Part shown: piece by piece, positions 7,924 through 16,560 of the stretch
How the letters are laid out: each line of letters opens with the position of its first letter
Numbering within the stretch: position 1 is the first letter of the stretch
From: DAOTUL01 sp034437435
GTDB taxonomy: Bacteria; Chloroflexota; Anaerolineae; Aggregatilineales; Phototrophicaceae
Assembly: GCA_964417785.1 (NCBI GenBank)
Contig: CAYQJO010000033.1
Span: 1-27,025 of the forward strand
Direction of reading: 5' to 3'
Length of the DNA stretch: 27,025 bases
Made by a program: the position numbers and the translations under genes
Notes under the pieces: model-generated
Told to the model about the DNA's origin: nothing
What the model saw: the letters and a program-made list of their open reading frames with translations, nothing else
Database searches by the model: none

Positions 7924-7929
7924 TATAAT
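7924..7929 (+). promoter_or_regulatory. Consensus -10 box upstream of the SH3b protein
   Basis: A perfect TATAAT 31 nt before the ATG at 7961. The -35 position holds no good TTGACA match. It suggests that the secreted protein is transcribed separately from the pyr operon. Confidence 0.4.
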
Positions 7930-7960
7930 CAAGCCGGTTTGTTTAGCATTGGGGAACCGC

Positions 7961-9268
7961 ATGATCGACGTTAACAGGTTGTATTGGGTAGTCGTGATAT
8001 TGTGCATCGTGCTGACCCCGCTGGCCGCACAGGTTGAATACACCGAGACCTTCATCGCCATTGACGGTACATGGCAGTTCAATTATCCCGACGGTTGGAC
8101 CATTGTCAGCAATGAAGAGACCAGCGTCACCATCAGCGACAGCCAGACAGCGCTGGTGTTTTTCCGGCCCACTGTGTCCGAAGCACTCAATACAGAGAAC
8201 TTTAGCAGCATGGCCGAAAGCCTATCCAGCATGCTGCAAATGACGGTCATCAACAGCGAAGTCTTCGGCGAGCGTTCCAATCCCTATGCGGTCACAACCC
8301 TGGACGACGAAGGCGAAAACGTATACGCAGTCATTCAGCAGTTGGAAAACAACACCTTCGGCGTTGTCCTGATCGTGTTCTCTACCGTCCCGACAGAAGA
8401 AGAATTCGAGCGATTTACGCAGATCGCCCTTACAATGAAAGCAGTCCGTCCGGAAGCCCTGCAGATCAACAGCTACAACATGGGTCGGGCTGAGATTATC
8501 GCCGAGTTGGAAGCGAAGGGTATCATCCAGCGTGGGGGAGACCGTGTCTTCGAGGAAGATTACGCCTTCTTTTCCGGCCAGGGCAGTTTCTTCACACCAT
8601 TGGCCCAGAACGCCCCTCACACCGATCTCATCATGGCGGGAGAATTAACCTTCAGTGTGGGCAATCCCACCATTTACGAAAGCTGTACCTTGATCTCCCG
8701 CGTCGTGACCAACGAGGACGGCGTCACCGAACAGTATCTTGAATTCGGCATTGATAACGAGGGGGACGCCTTCTACTACGACAGTCGCGGCCTGGACCGG
8801 GATAACCCCTATGAATACACGCCCATCCAATCCTATAATTTCGACCGACCGGTCCACTTCATCGCCATTGTCAAGGGCAACCAGCTTGAACTCTATGTGG
8901 ATGGTCGCCGTCTGCTCAGCAACAACAACCTGGAAGTTCGCACCGGCACTTATGGCGTGGCCCTCATCGGGCATGGTCCGCTGGCACGCTGTGAAGGCCG
9001 GAACATCTGGGTCTACAAAATCCCCGGCACGGCTCCAGGTGAATGCCAGATTTCCTCACCGAACATCGTCAACAAGCGGACCGGCCCCGGCACCAACTTC
9101 GACATCAACGGCCAGTTAGAAACCGGCACCGTGACCAACGCAGTCGGTCAGGCTCGCGGAGCATCCGGTTTCCGCTGGTGGCTGCTGGAAGACGAAACCT
9201 GGGTACGCGAGGATGTTGTCGAGGCTAAGGGCGACTGTAATGCGCTACCGCTGCGCAGCACCCCCTAA
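7961..9268 (+). CDS. Secreted protein with PsbP/DUF1795-like, lectin-like and C-terminal SH3b domains
   Basis: A 435-residue exported protein of unknown specific function. Residues 1-23 form a signal peptide: a hydrophobic run WVVVILCIVLTPLAA, with likely cleavage before QVEYTE. Residues about 30-165 resemble the stress-type beta domain GTWQFNYPDGW...ALVFFRP seen in PsbP/DUF1795-like proteins. About 210-360 is a beta-rich segment with a YLEFGIDNEGDAFYYDS pattern and FIAIVKGNQLELYVDGRRL, like a concanavalin A-like (LamG/DUF1080) fold. About 370-430 is an SH3b domain (NIVNKRTGPGTNFDINGQL to WWLLEDETWVREDVVE), flanked by cysteines. It probably acts at the cell surface, but no enzymatic residue was recognised. 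The ATG at 7961 has GGGGA 5 nt upstream; the in-frame TTG at 7949 is rejected. Its stop shares CTAA with the purN stop. Confidence 0.8.
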   Translation: MIDVNRLYWVVVILCIVLTPLAAQVEYTETFIAIDGTWQFNYPDGWTIVSNEETSVTISDSQTALVFFRPTVSEALNTENFSSMAESLSSMLQMTVINSEVFGERSNPYAVTTLDDEGENVYAVIQQLENNTFGVVLIVFSTVPTEEEFERFTQIALTMKAVRPEALQINSYNMGRAEIIAELEAKGIIQRGGDRVFEEDYAFFSGQGSFFTPLAQNAPHTDLIMAGELTFSVGNPTIYESCTLISRVVTNEDGVTEQYLEFGIDNEGDAFYYDSRGLDRDNPYEYTPIQSYNFDRPVHFIAIVKGNQLELYVDGRRLLSNNNLEVRTGTYGVALIGHGPLARCEGRNIWVYKIPGTAPGECQISSPNIVNKRTGPGTNFDINGQLETGTVTNAVGQARGASGFRWWLLEDETWVREDVVEAKGDCNALPLRSTP

Positions 9269-9825
9269 AGCATCCGCGCTGCCTTGACGATCAACCGGTG
9301 TTCGGTCTCGTGAACACGCGCTTCCAGGTCTTCGAGTGTGTCATCCATCAAAATCGGCACCACATCCTGAACAATCACCGGACCGGCATCGACTTCCGGC
9401 ACCACATGATGCACCATCACGCCCGTATGGGTGATCGTGCCATCATGATAGGCCCTGTAAGCCCGTTCAATCGCGTTTATACCCGGAAATGCACCGGGCA
9501 GCGCCGGGTGCAGATTGATGACCTTTTCGGGAAACTGATTCAGGAACGCCGGTGATAGAACATGCATCCAGCCGGCCAGCACGATCAAATCGGGCTGGAT
9601 CACCGCGACTTCCCGTCCCAGATCGCGGTCGTAGTCCTCGCGGGATCGATCCCTGTAGGACTTCAGCGGAAAATACAGCGTTGGGATTCCGGCAGCCTGC
9701 GCCCGTACCAATCCATAGGCTGATTGTCGATTCGACACCACCAGCGCAATCGGTAAACCGGCATCGATCAATACCTGGAGATTGCTGCCGTTCCCTGAGA
9801 TAAACACCGCCAACCGCTCAGCCAA
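9265..9825 (-). CDS. purN: Phosphoribosylglycinamide formyltransferase
   Basis: A 186-residue enzyme transferring formyl from 10-formyl-tetrahydrofolate to GAR, step 3 of purine synthesis. FISGNGSNLQVLI (8-20) is the phosphate-binding start. The catalytic triad matches E. coli N106/H108/D144: N104 and H106 in NLHPALPGAFPG, and D146 in VVPEVDAGPVI. No ATG is available. The frame begins with TTG at 9825, which overlaps purM by 8 nt; a second in-frame TTG at 9813 would give a start closer to typical homologues, so the N-terminus is uncertain by four residues. It is the last gene of the purine operon and meets the SH3b gene tail to tail. Confidence 0.94.
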   Translation of the reverse strand: MAERLAVFISGNGSNLQVLIDAGLPIALVVSNRQSAYGLVRAQAAGIPTLYFPLKSYRDRSREDYDRDLGREVAVIQPDLIVLAGWMHVLSPAFLNQFPEKVINLHPALPGAFPGINAIERAYRAYHDGTITHTGVMVHHVVPEVDAGPVIVQDVVPILMDDTLEDLEARVHETEHRLIVKAARML

Positions 9826-10831
9826 CGATTTCTACCCCCGTCTTATTACCCACAATTTCGCCTACGATATGCGCTAAGGGTACGGACTCCGCCTGCCCCG
9901 GCGGCACGATCACCAGCATTCCCAAACCCATGTTGAACACATGGAACATCTCATTATCTGCGATCTGGCCCTGCTGCTGCATTAACGCAAAAATGGGTGG
10001 CAACGGCCACTGTCCTTTGCGAATGATCGCGCCGGTATTGGGCGGCAGGATGCGCGGCAAATTGTCGATTACCCCACCGCCGGTGATATGCGCCAAACCA
10101 CGCACGTCAATACCAGCGTCCACTATTCGCCCGTAAGCGTCCAGATAACAGCGGTGGACGGCCAGCAGTGCATCACCGATGGACACCTCGTTGAGATCAT
10201 CACGCCGCTCAGACCAGTTCAAATCAGCCAGAATCTTGCGAGCCAGCGAATAGCCATTGGTGTGAAGTCCACTTGACGGCAGCGCCAGAATCGTGTCCCC
10301 CGGTTGAATCCGTGTTCCGTCAATGATGCTGTCCCGATCCACCACACCGACCACTGTACCGACCAGATCAATCTCACCGGACTGATAGACACCCGGCATC
10401 TCAGCAGTTTCACCACCCAGGAGAGCGCAGCCGACATCTTTGCAGGCCGCCGCACAACCGGTCACAATCTCTGCGATTTGCTCCGGCACCAACACCGATG
10501 AAGCAACATAATCCAGGAAAAACAGCGGTCGCGCCCCCTGGACCAGGATGTCGTTGACACAGTGATTCACGAGGTCCTGCCCGATGGTGTCCCAGCGCTT
10601 CATGCGAGCCGCCACCATCGTCTTCGTCCCAACCCCGTCGGTCGAAGCCACCAGCACCGGCGACGCCATATCTTTCACCGCCGACACATCGAACAATCCG
10701 CCGAAAACGCCGGTGTCGGATAAAACTTCCGGACCATAGGTTGCACGGATGGCCGTCTTCATCAACTCAGTGGCACGCTGACCGGCAGCGATGTTCACAC
10801 CGGCGCGGCTGTAGGCATCGTCTTGCGTCAT
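9818..10831 (-). CDS. purM: Phosphoribosylformylglycinamidine cyclo-ligase (AIR synthetase)
   Basis: A 337-residue ATP-dependent ligase closing the imidazole ring, FGAM to AIR, step 5. Motifs are DAYSRAGVNIAAG at the N-terminus, GGLFD (44-48), VASTDGVGTKTMVA (61-74), VNHCVNDILVQGARPLFFLDY (about 88-108), LLGGETAEMPGVY and LALPSSGLHTNGYSLAR, all typical of the PurM/SelD/ThiL superfamily and in the PurM-specific form. Length is normal. Its ATG overlaps the purD TGA as ATGA, and its end overlaps purN. PurM and the PurL halves share ancestry, and both lie in this operon. Confidence 0.96.
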   Translation of the reverse strand: MTQDDAYSRAGVNIAAGQRATELMKTAIRATYGPEVLSDTGVFGGLFDVSAVKDMASPVLVASTDGVGTKTMVAARMKRWDTIGQDLVNHCVNDILVQGARPLFFLDYVASSVLVPEQIAEIVTGCAAACKDVGCALLGGETAEMPGVYQSGEIDLVGTVVGVVDRDSIIDGTRIQPGDTILALPSSGLHTNGYSLARKILADLNWSERRDDLNEVSIGDALLAVHRCYLDAYGRIVDAGIDVRGLAHITGGGVIDNLPRILPPNTGAIIRKGQWPLPPIFALMQQQGQIADNEMFHVFNMGLGMLVIVPPGQAESVPLAHIVGEIVGNKTGVEIVG

Positions 10832-12117
10832 CGCCCTATATCCGTCCGGTAATGCATACCCTCAAAACGAATTTTCTTGATCTCACGGTACACAGTTTTG
10901 AGGGCCGTATACAGATCAGCGCCAACCGCCGTCACCGCCAGCACCCGGCCACCAGCAGTCTTGAGCCGACCTTCCTGGCGAATTGTTCCCGCATGGAAGA
11001 CAACCGCTTCACGTACCTGCTGCACCCCTTCTATGGGCAACCCCTTCGGATAATGCCCCGGATACCCCGGCGAAGCCGCCACCACCGTCGCGCACGCGTC
11101 GTCTTCCCACTCGACCGTCACGTCCGCCAACGTACCCTCGACGCAAGCCAGCAAAATCTGGGCGAAGTCGGTCACCAGCAGCGGCAGTATGACCTGGGCT
11201 TCCGGGTCACCGAAGCGACAGTTGAATTCCAGAAGTTCCGGTCCACTCTCGGTCAGCATGATACCAGCATAAAGCACACCCATATAAGGTGTGCCGGACC
11301 CGGCCATCCCGTCAACCGCTGGCTGCAAAATCGTGCGCACGATTTCCGCCAGCATATCCGGACCGACATCCGGCACCGGCGCATACGCTCCCATCCCGCC
11401 GGTATTTGGTCCTTCATCGCCGTCGAACGCCCGCTTGTGATCGCGTGCCGGTGGCATCGCTACCATCGTATTGCCATCACTGAACGCCAGCACAGACACT
11501 TCAGGACCTTCCAAACGCTCCTCAATGACGACAGTGTTACCAGCGGCACCGAAATTATCCTCTAGCAGGATTTGTGCCAGCGCGGACCGGGCATCGTCCA
11601 TGTCATCACAGACAATAACGCCTTTACCCGCCGCCAAGCCATCGGCTTTGACCACAACCGGACGCCCAAACGACTCGACAAATGCAGCGGCTTCAGCGTA
11701 ATCGGTGAACGTACCGTACTCCGCCGTCGGGATGTTGTGATCGCGCATGAACTGCTTGGCAAACGCTTTGGACGATTCCAGCCGGGCCGCCGCCTGAGTT
11801 GGTCCAAAAGCGACGATCCCGGCAGTTTTCAACGCATCCACCATACCGGCAGCCAGCGGCGCTTCCGGCCCGACCACCACCAGATCAATCGCTTTCTCCC
11901 GACAAAAGTCAATAATCCCGGATACATCATCAGCGGAGATGTTCACATTGACCGAACTCACCCAGGGCCGGTAACCTTCGATACATGGCGCAGCCGTCCA
12001 TTCTGTACCGGCGTTGCCCGGTGCCACATACACCTCACCCACACGCCAGGAGCGGCTGAGCCGCCACGCCAGTGCATGTTCGCGCCCGCCGCTGCCGATT
12101 ACCAGTATTTTGAGCAT
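10828..12117 (-). CDS. purD: Phosphoribosylamine-glycine ligase (GAR synthetase)
   Basis: A 429-residue ATP-grasp enzyme joining phosphoribosylamine and glycine, step 2. MLKILVIGSGGREHALAWRLSRS (1-23) is the N-domain nucleotide-binding-like loop. VVVGPEAPLAAGMVDALK precedes the ATP-grasp core with VVKADGLAAGKGVIVCDD, EERLEGPEVSVLAF and MPPARDHKRAFDGDEGPNTGGMGAYAPVP. ELLEFNCRFGDPEAQVILPLL holds the metal-binding E/N/D residues. The start is set at 12117, where TGATG joins the purF stop and purD start by one base and GGGGGA precedes it; an in-frame ATG at 12129 would lie inside purF. The end forms ATGA with purM. Confidence 0.96.
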   Translation of the reverse strand: MLKILVIGSGGREHALAWRLSRSWRVGEVYVAPGNAGTEWTAAPCIEGYRPWVSSVNVNISADDVSGIIDFCREKAIDLVVVGPEAPLAAGMVDALKTAGIVAFGPTQAAARLESSKAFAKQFMRDHNIPTAEYGTFTDYAEAAAFVESFGRPVVVKADGLAAGKGVIVCDDMDDARSALAQILLEDNFGAAGNTVVIEERLEGPEVSVLAFSDGNTMVAMPPARDHKRAFDGDEGPNTGGMGAYAPVPDVGPDMLAEIVRTILQPAVDGMAGSGTPYMGVLYAGIMLTESGPELLEFNCRFGDPEAQVILPLLVTDFAQILLACVEGTLADVTVEWEDDACATVVAASPGYPGHYPKGLPIEGVQQVREAVVFHAGTIRQEGRLKTAGGRVLAVTAVGADLYTALKTVYREIKKIRFEGMHYRTDIGR

Positions 12118-13595
12118 CAGTTCCCCCATGCGCCGGTCAACACGATGTTTTCTCGGTCTTCTTCAAACAACCACTGCGGGATCGCCACCGGATAGTTGCC
12201 GGAGAAACAGGCGTTGCAGTGACCACTTTCAGGACGATCAACGCCGAACTGCACCGCCTCCAATAATCCCGCCAGACTCAGATATTCCAGACTATCCGCG
12301 CCAATCTGCTCGCAGATGGCCGGAACATCCATCCGGTGCGCGATCAACTGCTTATAGGTCGCCATGTCGATACCCATAAAGCAAGGATGACGGATTGGCG
12401 GTGATGAGACGCGCAGATGGACCTCCTTCGCCCCACCCTCACGCAGCAGCGTGACCAGCGGCCCCGATGTGTTACCGCGCACAATCGAATCATCGACCAG
12501 TACCACCCGCTTGCCTGCGAGATTGGCCGTCAGCGCGTTATATTTGAGACGCACACTATCTTTGCGCAAATGATCGTCCGGTTGGATGAATGTGCGCCCG
12601 ATATAACGGTTCTTGGTCAGCCCTTCGGTATAAGGCAAGCCAGATTCCTGGGCGTAACCGATGGCCGCCGGAGTCGCCGAGTCCGGCACACCCACCACGA
12701 TGTCGGCATCCGCCGGCGCTTCACGGGCAAGCTGCCGACCCAATCGCTGGCGGACCGTATGCACAACCTGACCTTCCAGCAGCGAGTCCGGTCGGGCGAA
12801 ATAGACGTACTCGAAAATACACATGGTTTTCCGCAAGGACTTCCGTCCCGTGATTGACGTGATACCCGTGTCATCAATGCGAACAATCTCACCCGGTTCG
12901 ATCTCGCGCACGAACTCCGCGCCGATGGTCAGCAGAGCACACGATTCCGATGCCAGCACATAACCACCATCATTGAACCTCCCCAGGCACAGCGGACGCA
13001 GCCCCAGCGGATCACGCACACCGTAGAGGGCATTGCGCGTCAGGATCGCCAGCGAATAAGCCCCTTCGGCCATCTGCATTAGCGCCCGGATACGGTGCTG
13101 CCATAGATCGCGGTTGTCCCCCTCTATATCCATCATCTCACCGTCCAACCATACTTCGGGCGGTGCCGCCAGCATTTGCGTGATGACCTCGCTATCGGTG
13201 GTAGACGACAAACCCACGCCACGCCGCAGCAAAATCTGGCGCAGCGCCAGGGTATTCGTCAGATTGCCATTGTGTGAGACACCGAGCGGGCCGTCGATGG
13301 TCTCGATTAAATACGGTGAGGTGTTGCGCATGTGGGATGAGCCGGTGGTTGAATAGCGGTTGTGACCGATAGCGATATGACCCTTCAGCGGGCGCAGATT
13401 GTCCTCATTGAAGACCTGCGAGACCAACCCCACGCCCTTGTGAACATAAGCAACATTGCCGTCGGTCGTGACAATGCCCGCCCCTTCCTGTCCCCGATGT
13501 TGAAGCGCGTACAGACCGAAAAACGACAGCCGCGCCACATCACGGTCCCGTGCATAAATGCCGAGAATACCGCATTCTTCTTTCGGTTTATCCAT
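12117..13595 (-). CDS. purF: Amidophosphoribosyltransferase, Fe-S cluster type
   Basis: A 492-residue enzyme for the first committed purine step: PRPP plus glutamine to phosphoribosylamine. The N-terminal glutaminase nucleophile is C8, preceded by a 7-residue propeptide (MDKPKEE), so self-cleavage is expected. GHNRYSTTG (77-85) and SHNGNL are glutamine-site motifs. The PRPP loop is VVLVDDSIVRGNTSG (364-378). C259, C405, C460 and C463 match the four ligands of the 4Fe-4S cluster in Bacillus-type PurF, so this is the oxygen-sensitive, Fe-S and propeptide-bearing class rather than the E. coli class. It is separated from purC by 5 nt. The ribosome-binding site is weak, consistent with coupling to purC. 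Confidence 0.96.
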   Translation of the reverse strand: MDKPKEECGILGIYARDRDVARLSFFGLYALQHRGQEGAGIVTTDGNVAYVHKGVGLVSQVFNEDNLRPLKGHIAIGHNRYSTTGSSHMRNTSPYLIETIDGPLGVSHNGNLTNTLALRQILLRRGVGLSSTTDSEVITQMLAAPPEVWLDGEMMDIEGDNRDLWQHRIRALMQMAEGAYSLAILTRNALYGVRDPLGLRPLCLGRFNDGGYVLASESCALLTIGAEFVREIEPGEIVRIDDTGITSITGRKSLRKTMCIFEYVYFARPDSLLEGQVVHTVRQRLGRQLAREAPADADIVVGVPDSATPAAIGYAQESGLPYTEGLTKNRYIGRTFIQPDDHLRKDSVRLKYNALTANLAGKRVVLVDDSIVRGNTSGPLVTLLREGGAKEVHLRVSSPPIRHPCFMGIDMATYKQLIAHRMDVPAICEQIGADSLEYLSLAGLLEAVQFGVDRPESGHCNACFSGNYPVAIPQWLFEEDRENIVLTGAWGN

Positions 13596-13600
13596 AATAC

Positions 13601-14557
13601 CTACTGAGTCTCGTCGTTGACATAGCGTAACATATTTGCCTGAATCCGTGCAGCCGCCGGATAGTCTCCCGGTACGAAATCAGCACCCGTCAGCCGCTCA
13701 TGCACCTGGATGTAGAGTGTCGCCATCTCAGCCGCAAATGCCGGGACCAGCGGCGGCGGATTACCCTCGCCGCGATACCCCTGAGCGGCAAACCACTTGC
13801 GTAGATGCTCTTTGTCGTAGTGCTGTGGATCGTCACCCCGCGGATCGCGCCAGTAGCGGCTGGAATCCGGTGTATGTACCTCGTCAATTAAAGTTAATTC
13901 GCCGTCAATCAGGCCGAACTCGTACTTGGTATCAACCAGGATCAACCCGGCATCACGGGCAACGGCCTGACCGCGTGCAAACAACGCCAGCGCCACCGTT
14001 TCGATCTCCTGCCACAGCGGCTCCGCGACCAATCCTCGCGTCAGAATCTCATCGCGGGTGATACGCTCGTCATGTGCGCCGTCAACGGCTTTAGTCGTCG
14101 GCGTGATGACCGGCTGTGGCAGCGGATCGTTCTTGCTCAGACTATCCGGCAGCGGAATACCATAGGGTGTACGGTCGCCCTGTTCATACAGCGTCCACAT
14201 GGAGGTGCTGGTCACACCCGTGATATAACCGCGCACCACCACCTCAACCGGCAGCGCTTCCGCCTCACGGGCGACGGTCACATTGGGATCGGGTGACGCG
14301 ATCAGGTGGTTGGCGACAACATCGCGTGTTTGCTCAAACCACCACAAGCTCAACTGGTTCAATACCTGACCCTTATAGGGAATCAGCCCCAACACGCGAT
14401 CAAACGCCGACACCCGGTCGCTCGTCACCAGCACCCGCTGGCCCTGCCAGTGATAAATATCTCGGACCTTACCGGTTAGCTTCGATCCCAGGCCGTCCAG
14501 ATCGACACTGCTCAGTGCGTTCGGTACAGCGGCCAGCAGTTGGTCGTGCGTGAGCAT
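13601..14557 (-). CDS. purC: Phosphoribosylaminoimidazole-succinocarboxamide synthase (SAICAR synthetase)
   Basis: A 318-residue ligase adding aspartate to CAIR, step 7. Motifs are GKVRDIYHWQGQRVLVTSDRVSAFDRVLG (about 29-57), PVEVVVRGYITG (103-114), ILVDTKYEFGL and LIDEVHTPDSSRYW, followed by HLRKWF. It is the longer yeast-like form of about 300 residues rather than the roughly 240-residue Bacillus form. It sits 3 nt after purB and 5 nt before purF on the same strand. purE/purK, which make its substrate, are not in the window. Confidence 0.95.
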   Translation of the reverse strand: MLTHDQLLAAVPNALSSVDLDGLGSKLTGKVRDIYHWQGQRVLVTSDRVSAFDRVLGLIPYKGQVLNQLSLWWFEQTRDVVANHLIASPDPNVTVAREAEALPVEVVVRGYITGVTSTSMWTLYEQGDRTPYGIPLPDSLSKNDPLPQPVITPTTKAVDGAHDERITRDEILTRGLVAEPLWQEIETVALALFARGQAVARDAGLILVDTKYEFGLIDGELTLIDEVHTPDSSRYWRDPRGDDPQHYDKEHLRKWFAAQGYRGEGNPPPLVPAFAAEMATLYIQVHERLTGADFVPGDYPAAARIQANMLRYVNDETQ

Positions 14558-14560
14558 GGT

Positions 14561-15967
14561 CTATATCTCCGCTGCGATTGCTTCTCGGATGTGTGCTGCC
14601 AGCGCCAGAGCGCGTTCCGGTGCATCACCGATGTGATCCTCAGCTTGCAGCAGTTCGACCACCCGCTCTGGCTCGACCAGCATCTTGATCCGCTCATCGG
14701 CGGCCAGATTCGCCACCAGCGGATTCGGCTCGTCCTGACGAACCGCCGCCCAGGCCACCAGGCTGTGTTCACGGATGATCTCATGGAGTTCCTGCCGGTC
14801 GCCGCCAGCGCGTACTGTTTCCATCAACAGGCGTTCGGTGGCCGCGAACACGCCGTAGCGGTCCAGATTGCGCTGGATGGCATCTTCGTCAATGTGCAGA
14901 CCAACCAGAATACGATTCGCCCGTCGCAGCAGTTCATCGGTCGCCAGGAATCCGTCCGGCAGCACCACCCGCCGGTTACCGGAATCATCCAGTGTCCGTT
15001 CCAGCAGACTGTGGGCGGCGTTATCCCAGGCCACACGCGGCAGCGACGCCACATACCGCGCCAGACTGTCCAGATTTTCGGCATTGATCGGATTGCGCTT
15101 GAAGGGCATGGCCGACGAACCCACTTGTTTGCTGCCAAATGGCTCCGACCACTCACCAAACAGTGGCGATTGCAGCAGGCGCAGGTCGAAAGCCAGCCGG
15201 TAGATCGTCATGGCAAGCCCGGCCAGCGCGTTCACAATATCCCAATCCTGCCGTCGGGGATAAGTCTGGTGCGCCACCGGATACGGTTCGAGTTCCAATG
15301 CCACCATTACACGCTGTTCAAGTTCAGAGGGTGTCATGCCGGTACCGTTCAACAGTTCATGGTACGATGCAGAGGTTCCGACCGCACCTTTCAGCCCTTT
15401 GCCGCGAATAGTCCGGCGCAGGTGTGTGAGCGTCTCCCAATCTGCCAGCAAGTCCTGACCATAATTCGCCAGCCGGTAGCCGACGGTTGTCGGTTCCGCC
15501 GGTTGCAGATGAGTAAAGGCCATGCACACCTGTCCGGCCCGGTGTTCGATCAACTCGGCCAGCCGCACCAGCAGCGCTCGCAGCCGCACCAGCAGCACAT
15601 CAACACCGGCCCGCAAACGCAGCGCATCGGCATTATCTTCAATGTCCATGCTGGTCGCGCCCAGATGAATGATCCGACCGGCCAGCGGACATTGTTCGGC
15701 ATAGGTGCGCACTTCAGCCATCAAATCGTGATGAATCTCGGCTTCGATGGCGTGGGCGCGGTCCAGATCAATGTTCTCCTGGTTCTGGCGCAGATCGGCC
15801 ACCTGCTCCGCCGTAACCAATCCAGCTTCGCGCTGCGCATCCGCCAGCGCCACCCAGATACGCCGCCACAGGGTGCGCTTGTAGGTATCGGACCAGATAC
15901 GGCGCATGTCGTCGCTGCCATAGCGCCAGGTAAACGGACTCAGATAGGTATCATGTGTGAAGGTCAT
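14561..15967 (-). CDS. purB: Adenylosuccinate lyase
   Basis: A 468-residue lyase of the fumarase/aspartase superfamily acting twice in purine synthesis: SAICAR to AICAR, and adenylosuccinate to AMP. The superfamily signature GSSAMPFKRNP is at 283-293. HLGATSMDIEDNAD (101-114) and FTHLQPAEPTTVGYR (151-165) carry the other conserved regions around the catalytic histidine and serine. Length is usual. It lies 3 nt downstream of the Uma2 gene, and its GGGG ribosome-binding site lies within that gene's last codons. On the opposite strand there is a long antisense open frame, judged a codon-bias shadow. Confidence 0.95.
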   Translation of the reverse strand: MTFTHDTYLSPFTWRYGSDDMRRIWSDTYKRTLWRRIWVALADAQREAGLVTAEQVADLRQNQENIDLDRAHAIEAEIHHDLMAEVRTYAEQCPLAGRIIHLGATSMDIEDNADALRLRAGVDVLLVRLRALLVRLAELIEHRAGQVCMAFTHLQPAEPTTVGYRLANYGQDLLADWETLTHLRRTIRGKGLKGAVGTSASYHELLNGTGMTPSELEQRVMVALELEPYPVAHQTYPRRQDWDIVNALAGLAMTIYRLAFDLRLLQSPLFGEWSEPFGSKQVGSSAMPFKRNPINAENLDSLARYVASLPRVAWDNAAHSLLERTLDDSGNRRVVLPDGFLATDELLRRANRILVGLHIDEDAIQRNLDRYGVFAATERLLMETVRAGGDRQELHEIIREHSLVAWAAVRQDEPNPLVANLAADERIKMLVEPERVVELLQAEDHIGDAPERALALAAHIREAIAAEI

Positions 15968-15970
15968 GGA

Positions 15971-16552
15971 TTACCCCAGATCGAAAATATCGCGGATCGC
16001 CAGCGTGAATCCGGGCAGCACATCACCGCCATGCAATGTACCGTTCTCGTCGAGTGTCTGTATCTGCATCGCACCGGGTACTGTACCGCTATCTGTCAGC
16101 GTGCAAACCTCGACCGTCCGTGATACCGGATAGACCAGCCACACAATGCGACTGCCGTTTTGCAGCAGATACTCGGCCTTCTCCCGAAGCTGACGTTGGG
16201 TGTTTCCAGGTGACTTGACCTCGACAGCCAGATCGGGCATCCGCTGCATACTGCCCTCCGTCACAACCGGCTCGTCCACACCCGCGGTAAAGGAAACATC
16301 AGGCCGCCGGTCGTTATAACGATCACCAGGTGACCGGTGGCTGATCTCGGTACCCACACGGCCCAACTTGCGCGGTTTGACCCAGACGCGAATCTCTGAG
16401 CCGATATTCATGACGATGATTCCGTGTTCCTGCGTGACCACCTTCTCGCGTATCTCCCCGTGTACCAGTTCAAACAAGCGGTCGCGGTTTTCCGGCTGCT
16501 GCATGAACTGCTCGAATTGCTCAACAACATACAACTGCTTATCGATAATCAT
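15971..16552 (-). CDS. Uma2 family (DUF820) PD-(D/E)xK nuclease-like protein inside the purine operon
   Basis: A 193-residue Uma2/DUF820 protein. It has the restriction-endonuclease-like fold residues: RPDVSFTAG and, further on, MPDLAVEVKSP, which gives the D...ExK arrangement, then the family-typical REKAEYLLQNGSRIVWLVYP. Function is poorly understood; these genes are numerous in cyanobacteria and Chloroflexi and were proposed to be mobile. The ATG at 16552 follows AGGTG by 5 nt; a GTG at 16555 is the alternative. It has no metabolic link to purines, yet sits between purL (8 nt) and purB (3 nt), co-directional, so it should be co-transcribed. That tight fit argues for a stable insertion rather than a recent one. 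Nuclease activity is inferred only from the fold. Confidence 0.85.
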   Translation of the reverse strand: MIIDKQLYVVEQFEQFMQQPENRDRLFELVHGEIREKVVTQEHGIIVMNIGSEIRVWVKPRKLGRVGTEISHRSPGDRYNDRRPDVSFTAGVDEPVVTEGSMQRMPDLAVEVKSPGNTQRQLREKAEYLLQNGSRIVWLVYPVSRTVEVCTLTDSGTVPGAMQIQTLDENGTLHGGDVLPGFTLAIRDIFDLG

Positions 16553-16560
16553 CACGGCAC

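Noticed and set aside
14540..16123. A 527-codon open frame on the plus strand opposite purB and the Uma2 gene
   Set aside because: It lies antisense to well-recognised genes, resembles no known protein, is rich in His, Gln and Arg as expected of a complementary-frame shadow in GC-rich DNA, and spans a gene junction.
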